From contig NC_073624.1 of assembly GCF_029407905.1 (NCBI RefSeq), forward strand, positions 115,940,001 through 116,004,000: DNA of 64,000 nt, in the 5' to 3' direction. A model generated the notes under the pieces. It searched no databases. It saw only the letters and a list, made by a program, of their open reading frames with translations, and was not told the DNA's origin. This document shows positions 1 to 11,603 of the stretch, piece by piece. Every line of letters begins with the position of its first letter. Position 1 is the stretch's first letter. A program made the position numbers and the translations under genes. Origin of the DNA: Bubalus kerabau (lineage: Eukaryota; Chordata; Mammalia; Artiodactyla; Bovidae).

Positions 1-349
1 ATACTGCTCCCCCTCCCTGCTCCCTCATACTCCCTTTAAAATGCCCAACACCTCTGCACAAGTCAGAGGACTGGACTGGACTCCTTCCTACTGCAATAGC
101 ATTGCCTGGTAAAATCTGTCCCCACCGCTTTAACTAGTGTCTGGCTTTATCTTTGATGCTAATAACATTATCTGTTTTCTCCTCTTTTTCTTGTTAATGT
201 TGACTATCTTTTGATGTGCTTATTGGTCATTCACACGCATCCTTTGTGAAGTGCTTGTTCAGATCTTGGTCATTTATTATTGAGTTTTAAGATTCTTCAT
301 ATATTCTGAATATGGGTCCCCTTAATTTATACTCATGCATGTGTTCTTA
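1..349. other. Intergenic, nothing recognised
   Basis: AT-rich unique-looking DNA. I see no repeat family, exon signature or long open frame. Confidence 0.5.
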
Positions 350-445
350 GTCTTGTCCAACTATTTGTGAGCCTATGGAATGTAACCCACCATGCTTTTT
401 TGTCCATAGGATTTTCCAGGCAAGAATACTGGAGTCAGTTGTCAT
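350..445 (-). repeat. Degraded Bov-A SINE fragment
   Basis: Blocks such as GTCTTGTCCAACT and GGATTTTCCAGGCAAGAATA match the reverse complement of the Bov-A core. The rest is diverged and there is no tRNA head, so this is an old partial copy. Confidence 0.6.
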
Positions 446-589
446 TTTATGTGTGAGTGTATATATATTTGTGTGTGTGACATAAGCCATTCTGTGTCAT
501 GACTTTCATTTTCTTCATGGTATCTTTCAAAGAGTAAAAGTTTTCATCTTGATGAAATTTAATTATATATTTTTCTTTTATGATTTTAT

Positions 590-1310
590 ATTAGGATTCT
601 CCAGAAAAATACAGCCAATGTGATATACGTGTGTGTGTAGAGATGGAGATACATACATACAGATATATAGAACAAACAGGATGTGTCTTGATAATTATAT
701 ATATATATAGTTGGCTTATATATATAATTCTATATATATAGTTGGTTCTGCTAAGTCACTTCAGTCGTGCCCGACTCTGTGCGACCCCATAGATGGCAGC
801 CCACCAGGCTCCCCCGTCCCTGGGATTCTCCAGGCAAGAACACTGGAGCGGGTTGCCATTTCCTTCTCCAATGCATGAAAGTGAAAAGTGAAAGTGAAGT
901 CACTCAGTCATATCCGACTCTTAGCAACCACATTGTCTGCAGGCTTCCAGGCTCCCCCATCCCTGGGATTCTCCAGGCAAGAACACTGGAGTGGGTTGCC
1001 ATTTCCTTCTCCAATGCATGAAAGTAAAAAGTGAAAGTGAAGTCGCTCAGTCGTGTCCGACTTTTAGCGACCCCATGGACTGCAGCCCACCAGGCTCCGT
1101 GGTCCATGGGATTCTCCAGGCAAGAGTACTGGAGTGGGGTGCCATTGCCTTCTCTGACAGTTGGTTCTATATATATCTATATATCAACATCTGTATATGT
1201 ATATCTCTATAACTATAATCTGTACATATCTAATTTATAGATACAGATATATTTATTTTATGGAGTTAACTCCCACAATTGTGGAGACCTGACAAGTCCA
1301 AAATCTATAG
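590..1310 (+). repeat. Old interspersed repeat split by a SINE
   Basis: The left part (590-749) begins TTAGGATTCTCCAGAAAAA and runs into TA/TG microsatellite sequence. The right part (1169-1310) has CCCACAATTGTGGAGACCTG and AAGTCCAAAATCT. Both belong to one abundant old mammalian repeat whose family name I cannot assign. The Bov-A trimer at 750-1158 sits between them. Confidence 0.5.
750..1158 (-). mobile_element. Trimeric Bov-A SINE (Bov-A2-like)
   Basis: Three head-to-tail Bov-A units lie at about 750-870, 885-1012 and 1035-1158, joined by GAAAGTGAAAAGTGAAAGTG-type linkers. The usual Bov-A2 is a dimer. The insertion is flanked by the 10-bp direct repeat AGTTGGTTCT (740-749 and 1159-1168), so the three units moved together or the array grew after insertion. 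This is non-coding; open frames across it are artefacts. Confidence 0.88.
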
Positions 1311-2164
1311 ATTAGAAGTACAACAGAAGTTTTCTTTAAAAGCCTAATGGTTATACCTAGTTAGGTCAAAGTGAATTAATTGGATGGCAAACATATGTAT
1401 TTATCATCAGTCTAACTCTATGAAGCTTGTTTTCCTGGAATCTGTACACTCTGTAGTAAATTAACCTTTGCTCCCTTGTCACTGGATGGAACTCACATTT
1501 GGCTGAAGAGTGACAGCCTTGTGCAGGCACAAGGGAGAAATAAAAGGCAGAGGGCCCTCGGGGCTCTAATAGTGACTGGAGACGCTGTGGGGGCCTTGGG
1601 TAGAGGCAACAGAAAGTTAGCAGTGAAGGAATGAGGAGGAAGCGGCTTTCTCTCTGGTAGCATCCAGAGCCCATTCCATCACATAAACACCTCGAGCACA
1701 TTAAGTCCTGGCGTTCCATGAAAGCACTGGTTCCATTACTTCAAATAATATGAGGATAGGAAAAGTAAGTGGCTTCTGGGAAGGAGTCCAAAAAGCGCAT
1801 TTCATAAGAGGGCTATTTTCTCAAATCATAAGGTTAGATATTCCAGAAAAGGAAATTTAATAAAAAATATATCCTTTTAAAAACACTTTAAAAGATTTGA
1901 GCTGTGCAAATGGGGTAACATGGAAGGTTTTCCTAATTGAATGGTGTGTAAATGTTCACCAGGACAGAGTCATTCTGGGGAAAATGCAGTTTAATTTAGT
2001 AAGAGAATTTTCTTACAATATATTATTTACTGTCAGCACTGACAGGCAAGCTATCATTGAACCAGGACTTTTTGTCTCAAGGTTTTAGTCCCAGTTGTAC
2101 TATAGATTTACAGCTACTGAAGGAGGACAAAACACATGGACCCCTCCCCAATCCGCTTTCTTAG
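1311..2164. other. Intergenic, nothing recognised
   Basis: No confident repeat or gene signature. A 117-codon minus-strand open frame at 1366-1719 has no recognisable domain and is probably chance. Confidence 0.45.
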
Positions 2165-2420
2165 TTAACACTGCCACAAAGCACTTTCACATTTATTATC
2201 TTATTAAATTGAAAGTACACAATAAAATATCTTGGAAGAAAGCTTTTTAACAAATTATAAAAAAAAAGAAAAAGAAAAGAAAACCTTGGAAGGTTAGGTA
2301 TTAGTATCTCCACTCTATGGATGAGAATTAATTTTGGATGAGTTAAGTGGTTTCTCAAAGTCACACAGCTAATGGCAACCCCAGGAGTAGAATTTTAGCC
2401 TAATTTCCAACTGGTGTTTT
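2165..2420 (-). repeat. MIR SINE
   Basis: The MIR core is recognisable in reverse: CACATTTATTATCTTATTAAA, then GGATGAGAATTAA, then CTCAAAGTCACACAGCTAATG. An A-rich stretch (about 2260-2282) interrupts it. Confidence 0.65.
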
Positions 2421-2454
2421 TCCATTATATTAGTTTTTTTGTAACTAGCTCACT

Positions 2455-2580
2455 CATCCATTCATCAAAATTTATTGAACACCTACTATATTCCAGGAAT
2501 AATGCCAAGGGCTAGAAATACAAGGATGACTTAGACATAATCCTTGCCCCTGCAGGGAGCTCACCATATAAGAAAGAAGT
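2455..2580 (-). repeat. L2 LINE 3' end
   Basis: TTTATTGAACACCTACTATAT through CTTGCCCCTGCAGGGAGCTC is the reverse complement of the L2 3' terminus. Divergence fits an ancient copy. Confidence 0.6.
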
Positions 2581-2842
2581 TTCGTGATTAAATATAAATT
2601 GTGTGTCACTGGTTCTTACCCACATCCAATTTTAAGAACCAAGTGCCTTGCAAAAGACATCTCCCCAAATCATTACATATCCCTAAGGCCCCCACAAGTC
2701 TCATGAATAAATATTATCAGCTCCTAAAGATTTTAGAAATAGTGACCAATAGTCTATAAGGATATAAAGATACTGCTTGACATGTGTAATGTTTGACCTG
2801 CACAGTTACCTTTTTAAAATCTAAATTAGTTGCTAACTGATT

Positions 2843-3065
2843 TGGGCTTCCCAGGTGGCTCTAGTGGTAAAGAACCCACCTGTGAGTGCAGGAGACATAA
2901 GAGACACGGGTTTGAATCCTGGACTGGGAAGATCCCTTGGAGGAGAGCATGGCAACCCATTCCATTCTTGCCTGGAGAATCCCCATGGACAGAGGAGCCT
3001 GGCGGGCTACAATCCATAGGCCCTCCACAAGGAGACGGACACAACTGAAGCGACTTAGCACACAC
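2843..3065 (+). mobile_element. Bov-tA SINE
   Basis: The tRNA-like head GGGCTTCCCAGGTGGCTC with a B-box-like GGGTTTGAATCC is followed by the Bov-A tail ending CGGACACAACTGAAGCGAC. Imperfect flanking repeats (GCTAACTGATTT left, GTTAACTAATTT right) look like a decayed TSD. Confidence 0.88.
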
Positions 3066-3079
3066 GTTAACTAATTTTA

Positions 3080-4329
3080 CCTAAAAGTATCGACTTTGAG
3101 CCTTCCTGAAAATGTTGGCGATCCAGACCCTGCGCTCCTAAGTGGCAGTGATAGGCTGGAACTGAACAGTAGTTGTCCCTTATTGACAAGGTGATGGTTC
3201 TCCAGTTTACCAAAGCCCCACCTCTCTTGTTTCACAGACCGAACCTACTTTAGCCTCTACCTGCCTAGATATCAGCCAGATTTTTGTCTCCTCCAGCTCT
3301 AAACTTTTCCACTGGTTACTGCTATATCAAACTCTAAAAATTCATAGTGATTCCACAGAGTCTCACAGAGAATTCTCCTGCAGGAGACTCTGGGGAAAAT
3401 GCTGTGGTCAAAAGCAGAGAACAGGTTCATTCTTGTGCCAGTCTCTCTAGGAGGGATACCAAACACTACCGTTCTTGCAGAAAACTATCTTTCCATTTTT
3501 CACTTCCATCCTCTCAGATTCATGGTAGGTTCATGGAGAACTGAGGGGGAGTGTGGATCAGTCAGACTCCAGTAGGAAAACAGCAGCCGTATTAGTGATC
3601 TTAACAGAATTTATAATAGGGAATTGGTTAAACAGGTACTGGAGAACCAAAAAGTGAAAAAGGACGCCAAGGGAACAGAGCAGTACCTGCAGAAAGCTGC
3701 CATCAGCCCTGCACTGGGGAAACAGGAAGTGTGGGATTCTTATCGCCTAGGAGCTTGGAGGAGACCCTCAGAGCTGAGAGACCCTCAGAGACCCTTTGAC
3801 CTTTGAGGAGGGGTGTCAGCCTACTGCTTCTGGCACCTCTGAGAGACACTGGTACTCAGATGCTGTGCTTGGGTGACATGTTAGTAGTTAGACCAGAGAA
3901 CAGAGGGCAAACTGGAGCAGCCCCTCTTCTCTCCTTTCACATCCCTTTCTCCCTCTAGTGCTTTCTACTGGCAGAGTAGAATTCCAGCCCCAGAATTCAA
4001 TACAGAACACAGGTCTGGAGGTAAGGAGGAAGAGGAAGAATCAGCATACAGACATCAGGTCAAGATGACCTGCTTTGTAAGAACCAAGAATATTATGTAG
4101 CACAATTTGTTATTCTTGACTTTCCTTCCTTGAGTTTTCTCCCAGAATGGTCTTCTGTCCCTTACATAAACACATATCTGGAAAATCTGCCCATCCCATA
4201 GGATCATCAGACAGTCTGACTCCCAAGAATGAAAAGGAAAATCTCATGTTGGAGAGCTTGCTACATAAATAGTTATAATTATGTGCAATTAATATTAATC
4301 AAAGGTATGTACAACTGGCTTAAAACAAC
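3080..4329. other. Intergenic, nothing recognised
   Basis: Mixed-composition DNA without a repeat I can name. Short open frames near 3347 and 3624 show no domain. Confidence 0.4.
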
Positions 4330-5001
4330 AGTCTAAAAACTAAGATCATGGCATCCAGTCCCATCACTTCATGACAAATATACGGGGAAAAAAATGGAAA
4401 ACAGTGATAGACTTTATTTTCTTGGGCTCCAAAATCACTGCAGATGGTGACTGCAGCCATGAAATTAAAAGACACTTGCTCCTTGGAAGAAAAGTAATGA
4501 CTAACCTAGACAGCATATTCAAAAGCAGAGACATTACTTTGCCAACAAAGGTCTGTATAGTCAAAGCTATGGTTTTTCCAACATTCATGTATAGATGTGA
4601 GGGTTGGACTATAAAGAAGGCTGAGTGCTGAAGAATTCTTGCTTTTGAACTGTGGGACTGGAGAAAACTCTTGAGACCCCTTGGGCTGCAAAGAGATCAA
4701 ACCAGTCAATCCTAAAGAAAATCAATCCTGAATATTCATTGGAAGGACTGATGCTGGAGCTGAAACTCCAAGACTTTGGCCACCTGATGAAAACAGCTGA
4801 CTCATCAGAAAAGACCCTGATGTTGGGAAAGACTGAGGGTAGGAGGAGAAGGGGATGAAAGAGGACAAGATGGTCGGATGGAATCACCAATTCAATGGAC
4901 ATGAGTTTGAGCAAGATCCAGGAAATCTGAAGGACAGGGAAACCTGGTGTGCTGCAGTCCATGGGGTTGCAAAGAGTCGGACACGACTGAGCAACTGAAC
5001 A
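4330..5001 (+). mobile_element. BovB (RTE) LINE fragment
   Basis: This is the BovB reverse-transcriptase C-terminal region and 3' end. The frame at 4371-4631 reads [20 protein letters not shown] and then breaks by stop and frameshift. The copy ends GTCGGACACGACTGAGCAAC. It is 5' truncated and inactive, and more diverged than the copy at 6960-8052. Confidence 0.9.
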
Positions 5002-5930
5002 AATATACACTATGCAGCAGTGAAAATAATCAAAGAAGAGGTGACATTTGACCTGCCTATAATAACTTTTGCATTTAGAACTTATTATTTACATAAATAT
5101 GAAATTCACATATACATACATAAACTTGGTATATATAAGCAAATAATCCCTTTTATAAAAAATTGTTTCTCCTCCTGCTTAGGAAGGCCTCCCCCAACCA
5201 GATTTATAAAATGCTATTTTTAACATTTAGATCTTTAATTTAACTAAATGTATTTGTTTAATTATGCAGTCCAATCATTCTCTTCCAATGGTTACAATCT
5301 TCCCCTACCTCCAATGAACTGAAATCCCAGATATCATATATTAATTTTCCATGTGTGCTAGAGAGCCTTTTTTACTCCCCCAGATTCTTCTCTGCCCAAC
5401 ACTGCAACCTAGGAAGCTGACCCCTAGGATCCACATCACCCAGCCCCCTTACTTCCTGATTTTAAGTCAGCTTTGACCTGGATGGGGCACTGGTAGAAGG
5501 TCACAGCTCAGAAGGAGAGAGAGGTTAGCTTATTTCTTCCCCACCCTTTCTTGCTTTGTCACCAAAGTACCTCAACCTCCCTGTTGATCCCCTTTCCTGG
5601 CATACACCTGTATAAATAGACACTTCTAAATTCTGGGTTTGGTCTCTTTTGAGTGTTCCTTATGTTTTTAGACACTGTCTTTTCTTGTGCCTATTTTATC
5701 CAGTTTGATTATGGCAGTTTGAATATATTTTAACACATACCTGTCTTATTAGCTGGCCAAGATATTCTCCTACACTTATTCTTCAATATTCTTCTATTCT
5801 TTAATATTTTCTTGGAAATTTTAACGTGTTCATTCTTCCACATGAGATAATTAAAATAATCTGGTCAGTTAAAAAAACTTGCACTTATGATGAAAACTGT
5901 ACTAAATTTAGATGTCAGTCAGGTAGTCTT
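5002..5930. other. Intergenic, nothing recognised
   Basis: AT-rich sequence with a few C-rich patches near 5400-5460. No family assigned. Confidence 0.4.
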
Positions 5931-6220
5931 TCAGCCCTGGGATTTCTTTGGAAGGAATGATGCTAAAGCTGAAACTCCAGTACTTTGCCACCTCATGCGA
6001 AGAGTTGACTCATTGGAAAAGACTGATGCTGGGAGGGATTAGGGGCAGGAGGAGAAGGGGACGACAGAGGATGAGATGGCTGGATGGCATCACCGACTCG
6101 ATGGACGTGAGTCTCAGTGAACTCCGGGAGTTGGTGATGGACAGGGAGGCCTGGTGTGCTGCGATTCATGGGGTCGCAAAGAGTCGGACACAACTGAGCA
6201 ACTGAACTGAACTGAACTGA
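5931..6220 (+). mobile_element. BovB LINE, short 3' end
   Basis: Only the last 290 bp of BovB are present, ending in an (ACTGA)n tail. The flanking 7-bp repeat TAGTCTT (5924-5930 and 6221-6227) marks a clean retrotransposition event with heavy 5' truncation. Confidence 0.9.
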
Positions 6221-6227
6221 TAGTCTT

Positions 6228-6775
6228 ATGATGCAGAGTTTCCCACAGAACAGTATACTGCTCAGGGTATTCAAATGCCTACTGCAAATCTCAATTCAAT
6301 ATGCACAAAATGGGTCAAACTAATTACTGCTCTTGCACAAATTTGCTTTTGCTTTTAATTCTTTCTCACTTAATAGTATTCACACTATTGCACACGCTTA
6401 AACCTAACATCATTTTCACTCACTCTCATTTCCCACATCCATGATTACCAAGTCTTGTTCACACTAACTGGAAAACATCTTTCCAATCCTTTCCTCAACC
6501 ATCTGAAAACTGCAGAACCAAGTTCTATCGTCTCTTGAATGAACATCATTTATGTCCCTTAATTGGCCTGCAGTCTCCATCCCTTCTTAAATCTGTTTCT
6601 CACACGGCCTCCAGAATTAGAGTTTTACAATACAGATGTGAAAATGCCATTCTTTGGCAGAAAACTGTCAATGGTTCCAATGTCATCAAGTCAAACATAT
6701 TTCATATTCTTGCTCCAATTTATCTTTCTGGTTCCTTTTTCTTCAATTCACCACTCCCTCCCAAAACACACACTC
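6228..6775. other. Intergenic, nothing recognised
   Basis: No repeat or gene assigned. An open frame entering from here continues into BovB only by chance. Confidence 0.4.
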
Positions 6776-6779
6776 ATGT

Positions 6780-6812
6780 GTGTATGTATATATACACACA
6801 CACACACCACGC
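6780..6812 (+). repeat. (TA)(CA) microsatellite
   Basis: TGTATGTATATATACACACACACACACC, a short compound dinucleotide run. Confidence 0.8.
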
Positions 6813-6958
6813 TCTAACCACATTGGCTTATTTGTTTCTCAGACATCTGCTTCCTGTCTTTGAAAATATTTTAGTCTTGCACTATCCAGTGTGGTACCCA
6901 CTAGCCACATGTGGCCAGAAAGCACAGGAAAAATGCTTAGTCAAAATTAAGACATACT

Positions 6959-8031
6959 ACACATGCTTTATTGACTATGCCAAAGCCTTTGACTGTGTGG
7001 ATCACAATAAACTGTGGAAAATTCTGAAAGAGATGGGAATACCAGACCACCTGATCTGCCTCTTGAGAAATTTGTATGCAGGTCAGGAAGCAACAGTTAG
7101 AACTGTACACGGAACAACAGACTGGTTCCAAATAGGAAAAGGAGTTCATCAAGGCTGTATATTGTCACCCTGTTTATTTAACTTATATGCAGAGAACATC
7201 ATGAGAAACGCTGGACTGGAAGAAACACAAGCTGGAATCAAGTTTTCCAGGAGAAATATCAATAACCTCAGATATGCAGATGACACCACCCTTATGGCAG
7301 AAAGTGAAGAGGAACTCAAAAGCCTCTTGATGAAAGTGAAAGTGGAGAGTGAAAAAGTTGGCTTAAAGCTCAACATTCAGAAAATGAAGATCATGGCATC
7401 CAGTCCCACCACTTCATGGGAAATAGATGGGGAAACAGTGGAAACAGTGTCAGACTTTATTTTGGGGGGCTCCAAAATCACTGCAGATGGTGACTGCAGC
7501 CATGAAATTAAAAGATGCTTACTCCTTGGAAGCAAAGTTATGACCAACCTAGATTGCATATTCAAAAGCAGAGACATTACTTTGCCAACAAAGGTTCGTC
7601 TAGTCAAGGCTATGGTTTTTCCTGTGGTCATGTATGGATGCGAGAGTTGGACTGTGAAGAAGGCTAAGCACCGAAGAATTGATGCTTTTGAACTGTGGTG
7701 TTGGAGAAGACTCTTGAGAGTCCCTTGGACTGCAAGGAGATCCAACCAGTCCATTCTGAAGGAGATCAGCCCTGGGATTTCTTTGGAAGGAATGATGTTA
7801 AAGCTGAAACTCCAGTACTTTGGCCACCTCATGCGAAGAGTTGACTCATTGGAAAAGGCTCTGATGCTGGGAGGGATTGGGGGCAGGAGGAAAAGGGGAC
7901 GACAGAGGATGAGATGGCTGGATGGCATCACTGACTCGATGGACGTGAGTCTGAGTGAACTCCAGGAGTTGGTGATGGACAGGGAGGCCTGGCGTGCTGC
8001 GATTCATGGGGTCTCAAAGAGTCGGACATGA
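6959..8031 (+). pseudogene. BovB reverse transcriptase, C-terminal part
   Basis: About 357 codons are open without a stop or frameshift up to the TGA at 8029. Seen in order are [13 protein letters not shown] (RT domain A), [18 protein letters not shown] (domain B), [14 protein letters not shown] with the catalytic YADD (domain C), and the BovB C-terminus ending [13 protein letters not shown]. The start codon at 6535 belongs to unrelated upstream DNA, so there is no genuine N-terminus, no endonuclease and no promoter. It is a remnant, not a functional gene. The uninterrupted frame suggests a fairly young copy. Confidence 0.9.
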
Positions 8032-8052
8032 CTGAGCGACTGATCTGATCTG
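6959..8052 (+). mobile_element. BovB (RTE) LINE, long 3' part
   Basis: This is the longest BovB copy in the window (about 1.1 kb). It starts inside the reverse-transcriptase palm and runs to the (ATCTG)n tail. It is 5' truncated: the endonuclease and early RT are missing. No clear TSD is visible. A Bov-A2 SINE inserted immediately beyond its 3' tail. Confidence 0.93.
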
Positions 8053-8064
8053 ATACATGTAAAA

Positions 8065-8339
8065 GGAGAAGGCAATGGCACCCTACTCCAGTACTCTTGC
8101 CTGGGAAATCCCATGGACAGAGGAGCCTAGTAGGCTGCAGTCCATGGGGTCGCTAAGAGTCAGACACGGCTGAGCAACTTCACTTTCAGTTTTCACTTTC
8201 ATGCACTGGAGAAGGAAATGGCAGCCCACTCCAGTGTTCTTGCCTAGAGAATCCCAGGGACGGGGGAGCCTGGTGGGCTGCCGTCTATGGGGTCGCACAG
8301 AGTCGGACACGACTGAAGTGAATTAGCAGCAGCAGCAGC
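8065..8339 (+). mobile_element. Bov-A2 SINE (dimer)
   Basis: Two Bov-A units are joined by a TTCACTTTCAGTTTTCACTT linker and end in (AGC)n. The perfect 12-bp TSD ATACATGTAAAA lies at 8053-8064 and 8340-8351, directly abutting the BovB tail, so the SINE inserted after the BovB. Confidence 0.95.
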
Positions 8340-8605
8340 ATACATGTAAAATGCATACTGAATTTCAAGTATTTTGTACCAAAAGGTAATGGCAAATCTC
8401 TCATTAATAATGTTTTATTAAAAGTTATAACATGTTGATACTATAGTGGAAAGTAATAATTTAGCGAATACCTTGGATTAAGTAAGACATATAATTAAAA
8501 TTAACCTTATCTGTTTCTTTTTACTTTCTTAATGTGGCTACCAGAACATTTGAATTTTCTATGTGGTTGCATTGCTTTCTATTGGACAGCATTGCACTCT
8601 TCTAT

Positions 8606-8880
8606 GTTTTTCTCCTTCAGACAAAATCTTCTTTTTGCTTTAAGTCCTACTTCAGATGTCACCTCCTCTGTGAAGGCTTCACAGGTCCCCCACTCCAGGA
8701 AAATTTGATTTCCACCTAAGTCCCCTAAGACTTTACCCATACCTCTATCACAACACTGACCTCATTATCATGTGACTATTTTGTTTATATGTCTGCCATT
8801 ACCATTTTTTTAAATCTTTGTATCATTTGTTTCCTTTCTCTCCAAACAGGCTTAGTCCTCATTCAATTTGTGCTTGTTAA
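8606..8880 (+). repeat. L2 LINE 3' region
   Basis: TCAGATGTCACCTCCTCTGT followed by GAAGGCTTCACAGGTCCC and the downstream T-rich region match the L2 3' end in sense. The terminal TTGAATGAATGA motif is not preserved. Confidence 0.55.
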
Positions 8881-9569
8881 CTGGAAGGAATAAACAATTT
8901 TATCTGAAGTCAACACTAAGGATCATCACTAAAAATAATCATAAGATTTACCCTTAAATTACTGCACATGAGACAGGAAAATATTTTATATAACTCAAAT
9001 AAGAGAAAGTTTGTGGTTTGTCAAGAAACCAAACATTTTCTAGGAGGGATTTATTACCTGAAATCTTATATGAGACACTGAACCACACAGCATGTCAGGT
9101 CTTTAATCAGGGGGTCTACAGATAATACAGAAGAATTCCTTATATGGTCATCTCTTATACCAACCAACATTGCAAGCAGACGGCATAATATTATAGCTCT
9201 GCAGAAAGCAAGCATTTTATAGACTAGAGTGAGACAGTCCAAACTGAGCTCCCTGGTGATCTCACTTGATTAAAAAGAAAGAATCCAGAGAATACAGTTG
9301 GGTTTTTCTAAATTCACCCTGACAGTCTTTCTCTTTTACTTGGAATGTGAATTACAAGTTATTAAAATTATTGATTTTGGGGGTTCAAATTTTTCATCAT
9401 ACTCTGTTTTCCATTTGTTCTATTTGTTCTTTGTTTCTTTATTCCTCACTTCTCTTGAATTAATCAAGTATTTTCATTATTCCATTTTTATCCTATGTTA
9501 GTTTTTCAGTTATATATTCTTTGATCTTTCCTTTAGTGATTAGACCATTAATAGATAAAACTTTTAATT
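8881..9569. other. AT-rich intergenic DNA
   Basis: No assigned repeat. Confidence 0.4.
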
Positions 9570-10600
9570 GTTTTTAAACATATGTTATTGACAAAAGAAA
9601 ATATTTAAATGCAAAGGACACAGAAAAATTCAGAGAAAGGAAATTAGAAAAGATATTAGGAAATACATACTAACCAGGAAATACCTAGTGTAGCTACATC
9701 ATATAAATATGATTTTAAGACAAAATATTACATAATGACAAATAAACATTCACCTAAAAATATAACAATCCTGAACACATTGTTAGTTAGCAACATAGCT
9801 AAAATGTATGTTTAAAATAGTGACAAAATTATAAAAAGAAATTTATAAACCTATAATCATAATGGATGACATTAACATCCCTCTCGCAGCAATTTATAAA
9901 GTATATTGGTAGTAAGAATACCAAGAATTTAAAGGTAGTAAGAATATCAAGAATTTAAACAAAATAATGATGAAACTTGTTTTAATGGAAATATACATAT
10001 GAATCTTGAGCACAATTTTCCAAACCCAAGAAATATTTATAAAATCTGACCTTATACTAAGTCACAAAGCTAATCTCAATACTACCCAAAAAATCAGCAT
10101 AATACTCAGATGGCCTATTCTCAAGTCATTAAAAATAGAGCATACTAACAAAAACATAACTTCCCAAAATACCCGCATTTGGAAATTATAAAATATAATG
10201 GTAAAATGTCTGTGGATCAAGAAGTATAAGTCAAATAGAAATTATAAAACATTTTAAAACTGTATAACATGAAAATATTATATCTTAAAACATGTGATGC
10301 AGTTAAAGTACTTAGTTATCTGCACAGTTAAATGCATGGACTAAAAAAGACAAATGACTGAAAATTAATGCTGTCAACACAGCAAATGGAAAAAAGGCAC
10401 AAAAGAGAAGTTTTGACCAAAAGAAAGGCCAAGAGAAGTACAAAAAAAGAAATAAAAATAAGAATATAGGAATATAATTAAAATAGGAAACAAAGAATAA
10501 CAGCAAATTACGCACAAAAAAAACAAAAGCCAGTAATTTTTGAAAAGCTAAGAAAACAGAAATAACAAAATCCTGGCAACTTTGGTCAGGGAACAACAAC
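9570..10600 (+). repeat. Old L1 ORF2 fragment
   Basis: A-rich sequence with eroded L1 ORF2 endonuclease-to-RT similarity: GATGACATTAACATCCCTCT (compare the L1 GDFNIP region), then a stretch ending CATTTGGAAATTATAAAATA. It has many stops. Within it 9908-9933 and 9934-9959 form a 26-bp tandem duplication (GGTAGTAAGAATA... units). The part 9800-9998 has a near-identical inverted copy at 26692-26886. Confidence 0.6.
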
Positions 10601-10609
10601 AACAACAAA
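10592..10609 (+). repeat. (CAA)n microsatellite
   Basis: Short run of AACAACAACAACAAC. Confidence 0.8.
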
Positions 10610-10689
10610 AGGCACAAGTATATTAGGAATTTAAAAAAGGATTCAGTAGACTCCCCGCCCCACCCTCACCCCTTGTATTAGTTTTAACA

Positions 10690-10800
10690 CTTTTGGTCAT
10701 AAATGATCAAAAACCCAACATAAACTGACTCTAATAAATATTGTTTATTGGTTCATATCATGGTAAAGTCCAAAGAGAGGCATGGCTCTAAGTAAAGACT
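10690..10800 (+). repeat. Unassigned old repeat
   Basis: AAAAACCCAACATAAACTG followed by TTGTTTATTGGTTCATATCA. The same pattern recurs at 34640-34740 and in part at 46800-46870 and 60170-60210, so this is an interspersed repeat rather than unique DNA. Confidence 0.4.
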
Positions 10801-10821
10801 CCTCAAGAGTAAAAGTTATAT

Positions 10822-11032
10822 TGCTCAGTCACTCAGTCATGTCCAACTCTTTGCAGCCCCATGGACTGTGGTCTGCCAGGCTTCTCCAACCATGGGATCC
10901 TCCAGGCAAGAACACTGGAGCAGGTTGCCATTTCCTTCTCCAGGGATCTTACCAACCCAGGGATGGAACCCATGTCTCCTGCATCTCCTGCACTGGCAGG
11001 CAGATCCTTTACCACTGAGCCACCTGGGAAGT
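10822..11032 (-). mobile_element. Bov-tA SINE
   Basis: The Bov-A part comes first on this strand (CTCAGTCATGTCCAACTC), and the tRNA-like head comes last (CCTTTACCACTGAGCCACCT). Confidence 0.9.
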
Positions 11033-11600
11033 TACATTACCATGACCCCAATTCAACCCTGTTTCTCTGAGTCTGTCAGTTCCACTCTCCTCCACGTTAA
11101 TTATCGTCAGACTCCCCTCACACGGCAGCACAGCTAGAGCCAGTACCCTGGTAACAACGTTCTGGAGTGATCCCCTTTCCAGGGTCTCAGTAGAAGTATT
11201 ATTATATTTTATTGTCTCTAACTGGCTCAGGAGCCTATCCCTAATCCAGTAAACTATAGCCCAGGTAACAAGCTGCTCTAGTAGGCTAAGCTGGAATCAC
11301 ATCTCTCTGCTGAAGTAGGCATGAAGAGTAACACGTTAATCAAACTCAAAGTGCAGTTAGAGAGGCATGGTGAATGGCTGTGCTGGGGCAAAAAAATAAA
11401 ATAACATGATGAACTACATCACAACTTTATGTTGTATTTTAAATGGGACTCCCACCCTATGAGCTCACCAAGATGAGTTGATTGTCAAATATTCCTCCAT
11501 GTAACAAAAATTCAATCTGTTGCATTTAATGATTCAGTAGTATTCAATGTACCTGAATACTACAGGCCATTTGCCAAAATTGACTATTCAGGTTAGTGCA
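11033..11600. other. Intergenic, nothing recognised
   Basis: No repeat or gene assigned. Confidence 0.4.
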
Positions 11601-11603
11601 GAT

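Larger units (their letters stand above)
6879..8602 (-). repeat. DNA-transposon-like relic split by BovB
   Basis: The two outer pieces (6879-6958 and about 8352-8602) have inverted-looking ends: GCACTATCCAGTGTGG on the left and CTATTGGACAGCATTGC on the right. Internal GCCACATGTGGC and AATGTGGCTACC blocks are typical of an abundant old non-autonomous DNA element. BovB and then Bov-A2 inserted in its middle. The family (MER/hAT-like) is not settled. Confidence 0.5.

Noticed and set aside
767..1240. Several overlapping 60-90 codon frames of the type ...LPRPWDSPGKNTGVGCHFLLQ...
   Set aside because: These are translations of Bov-A/Bov-tA SINEs, which recur at every SINE in the window.
2843..3065. 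tRNA genes at the heads of Bov-tA and CHR SINEs
   Set aside because: The A/B-box-like motifs are tRNA-derived SINE promoters. The cloverleaf is not intact and a Bov-A body follows, so these are not functional tRNA genes.
6535..8031. 498-codon open frame taken as one protein-coding gene
   Set aside because: The first ~140 codons are unrelated intergenic and DNA-transposon sequence (including a CA microsatellite) that happen to be in frame with BovB. Only the BovB part is protein-derived.
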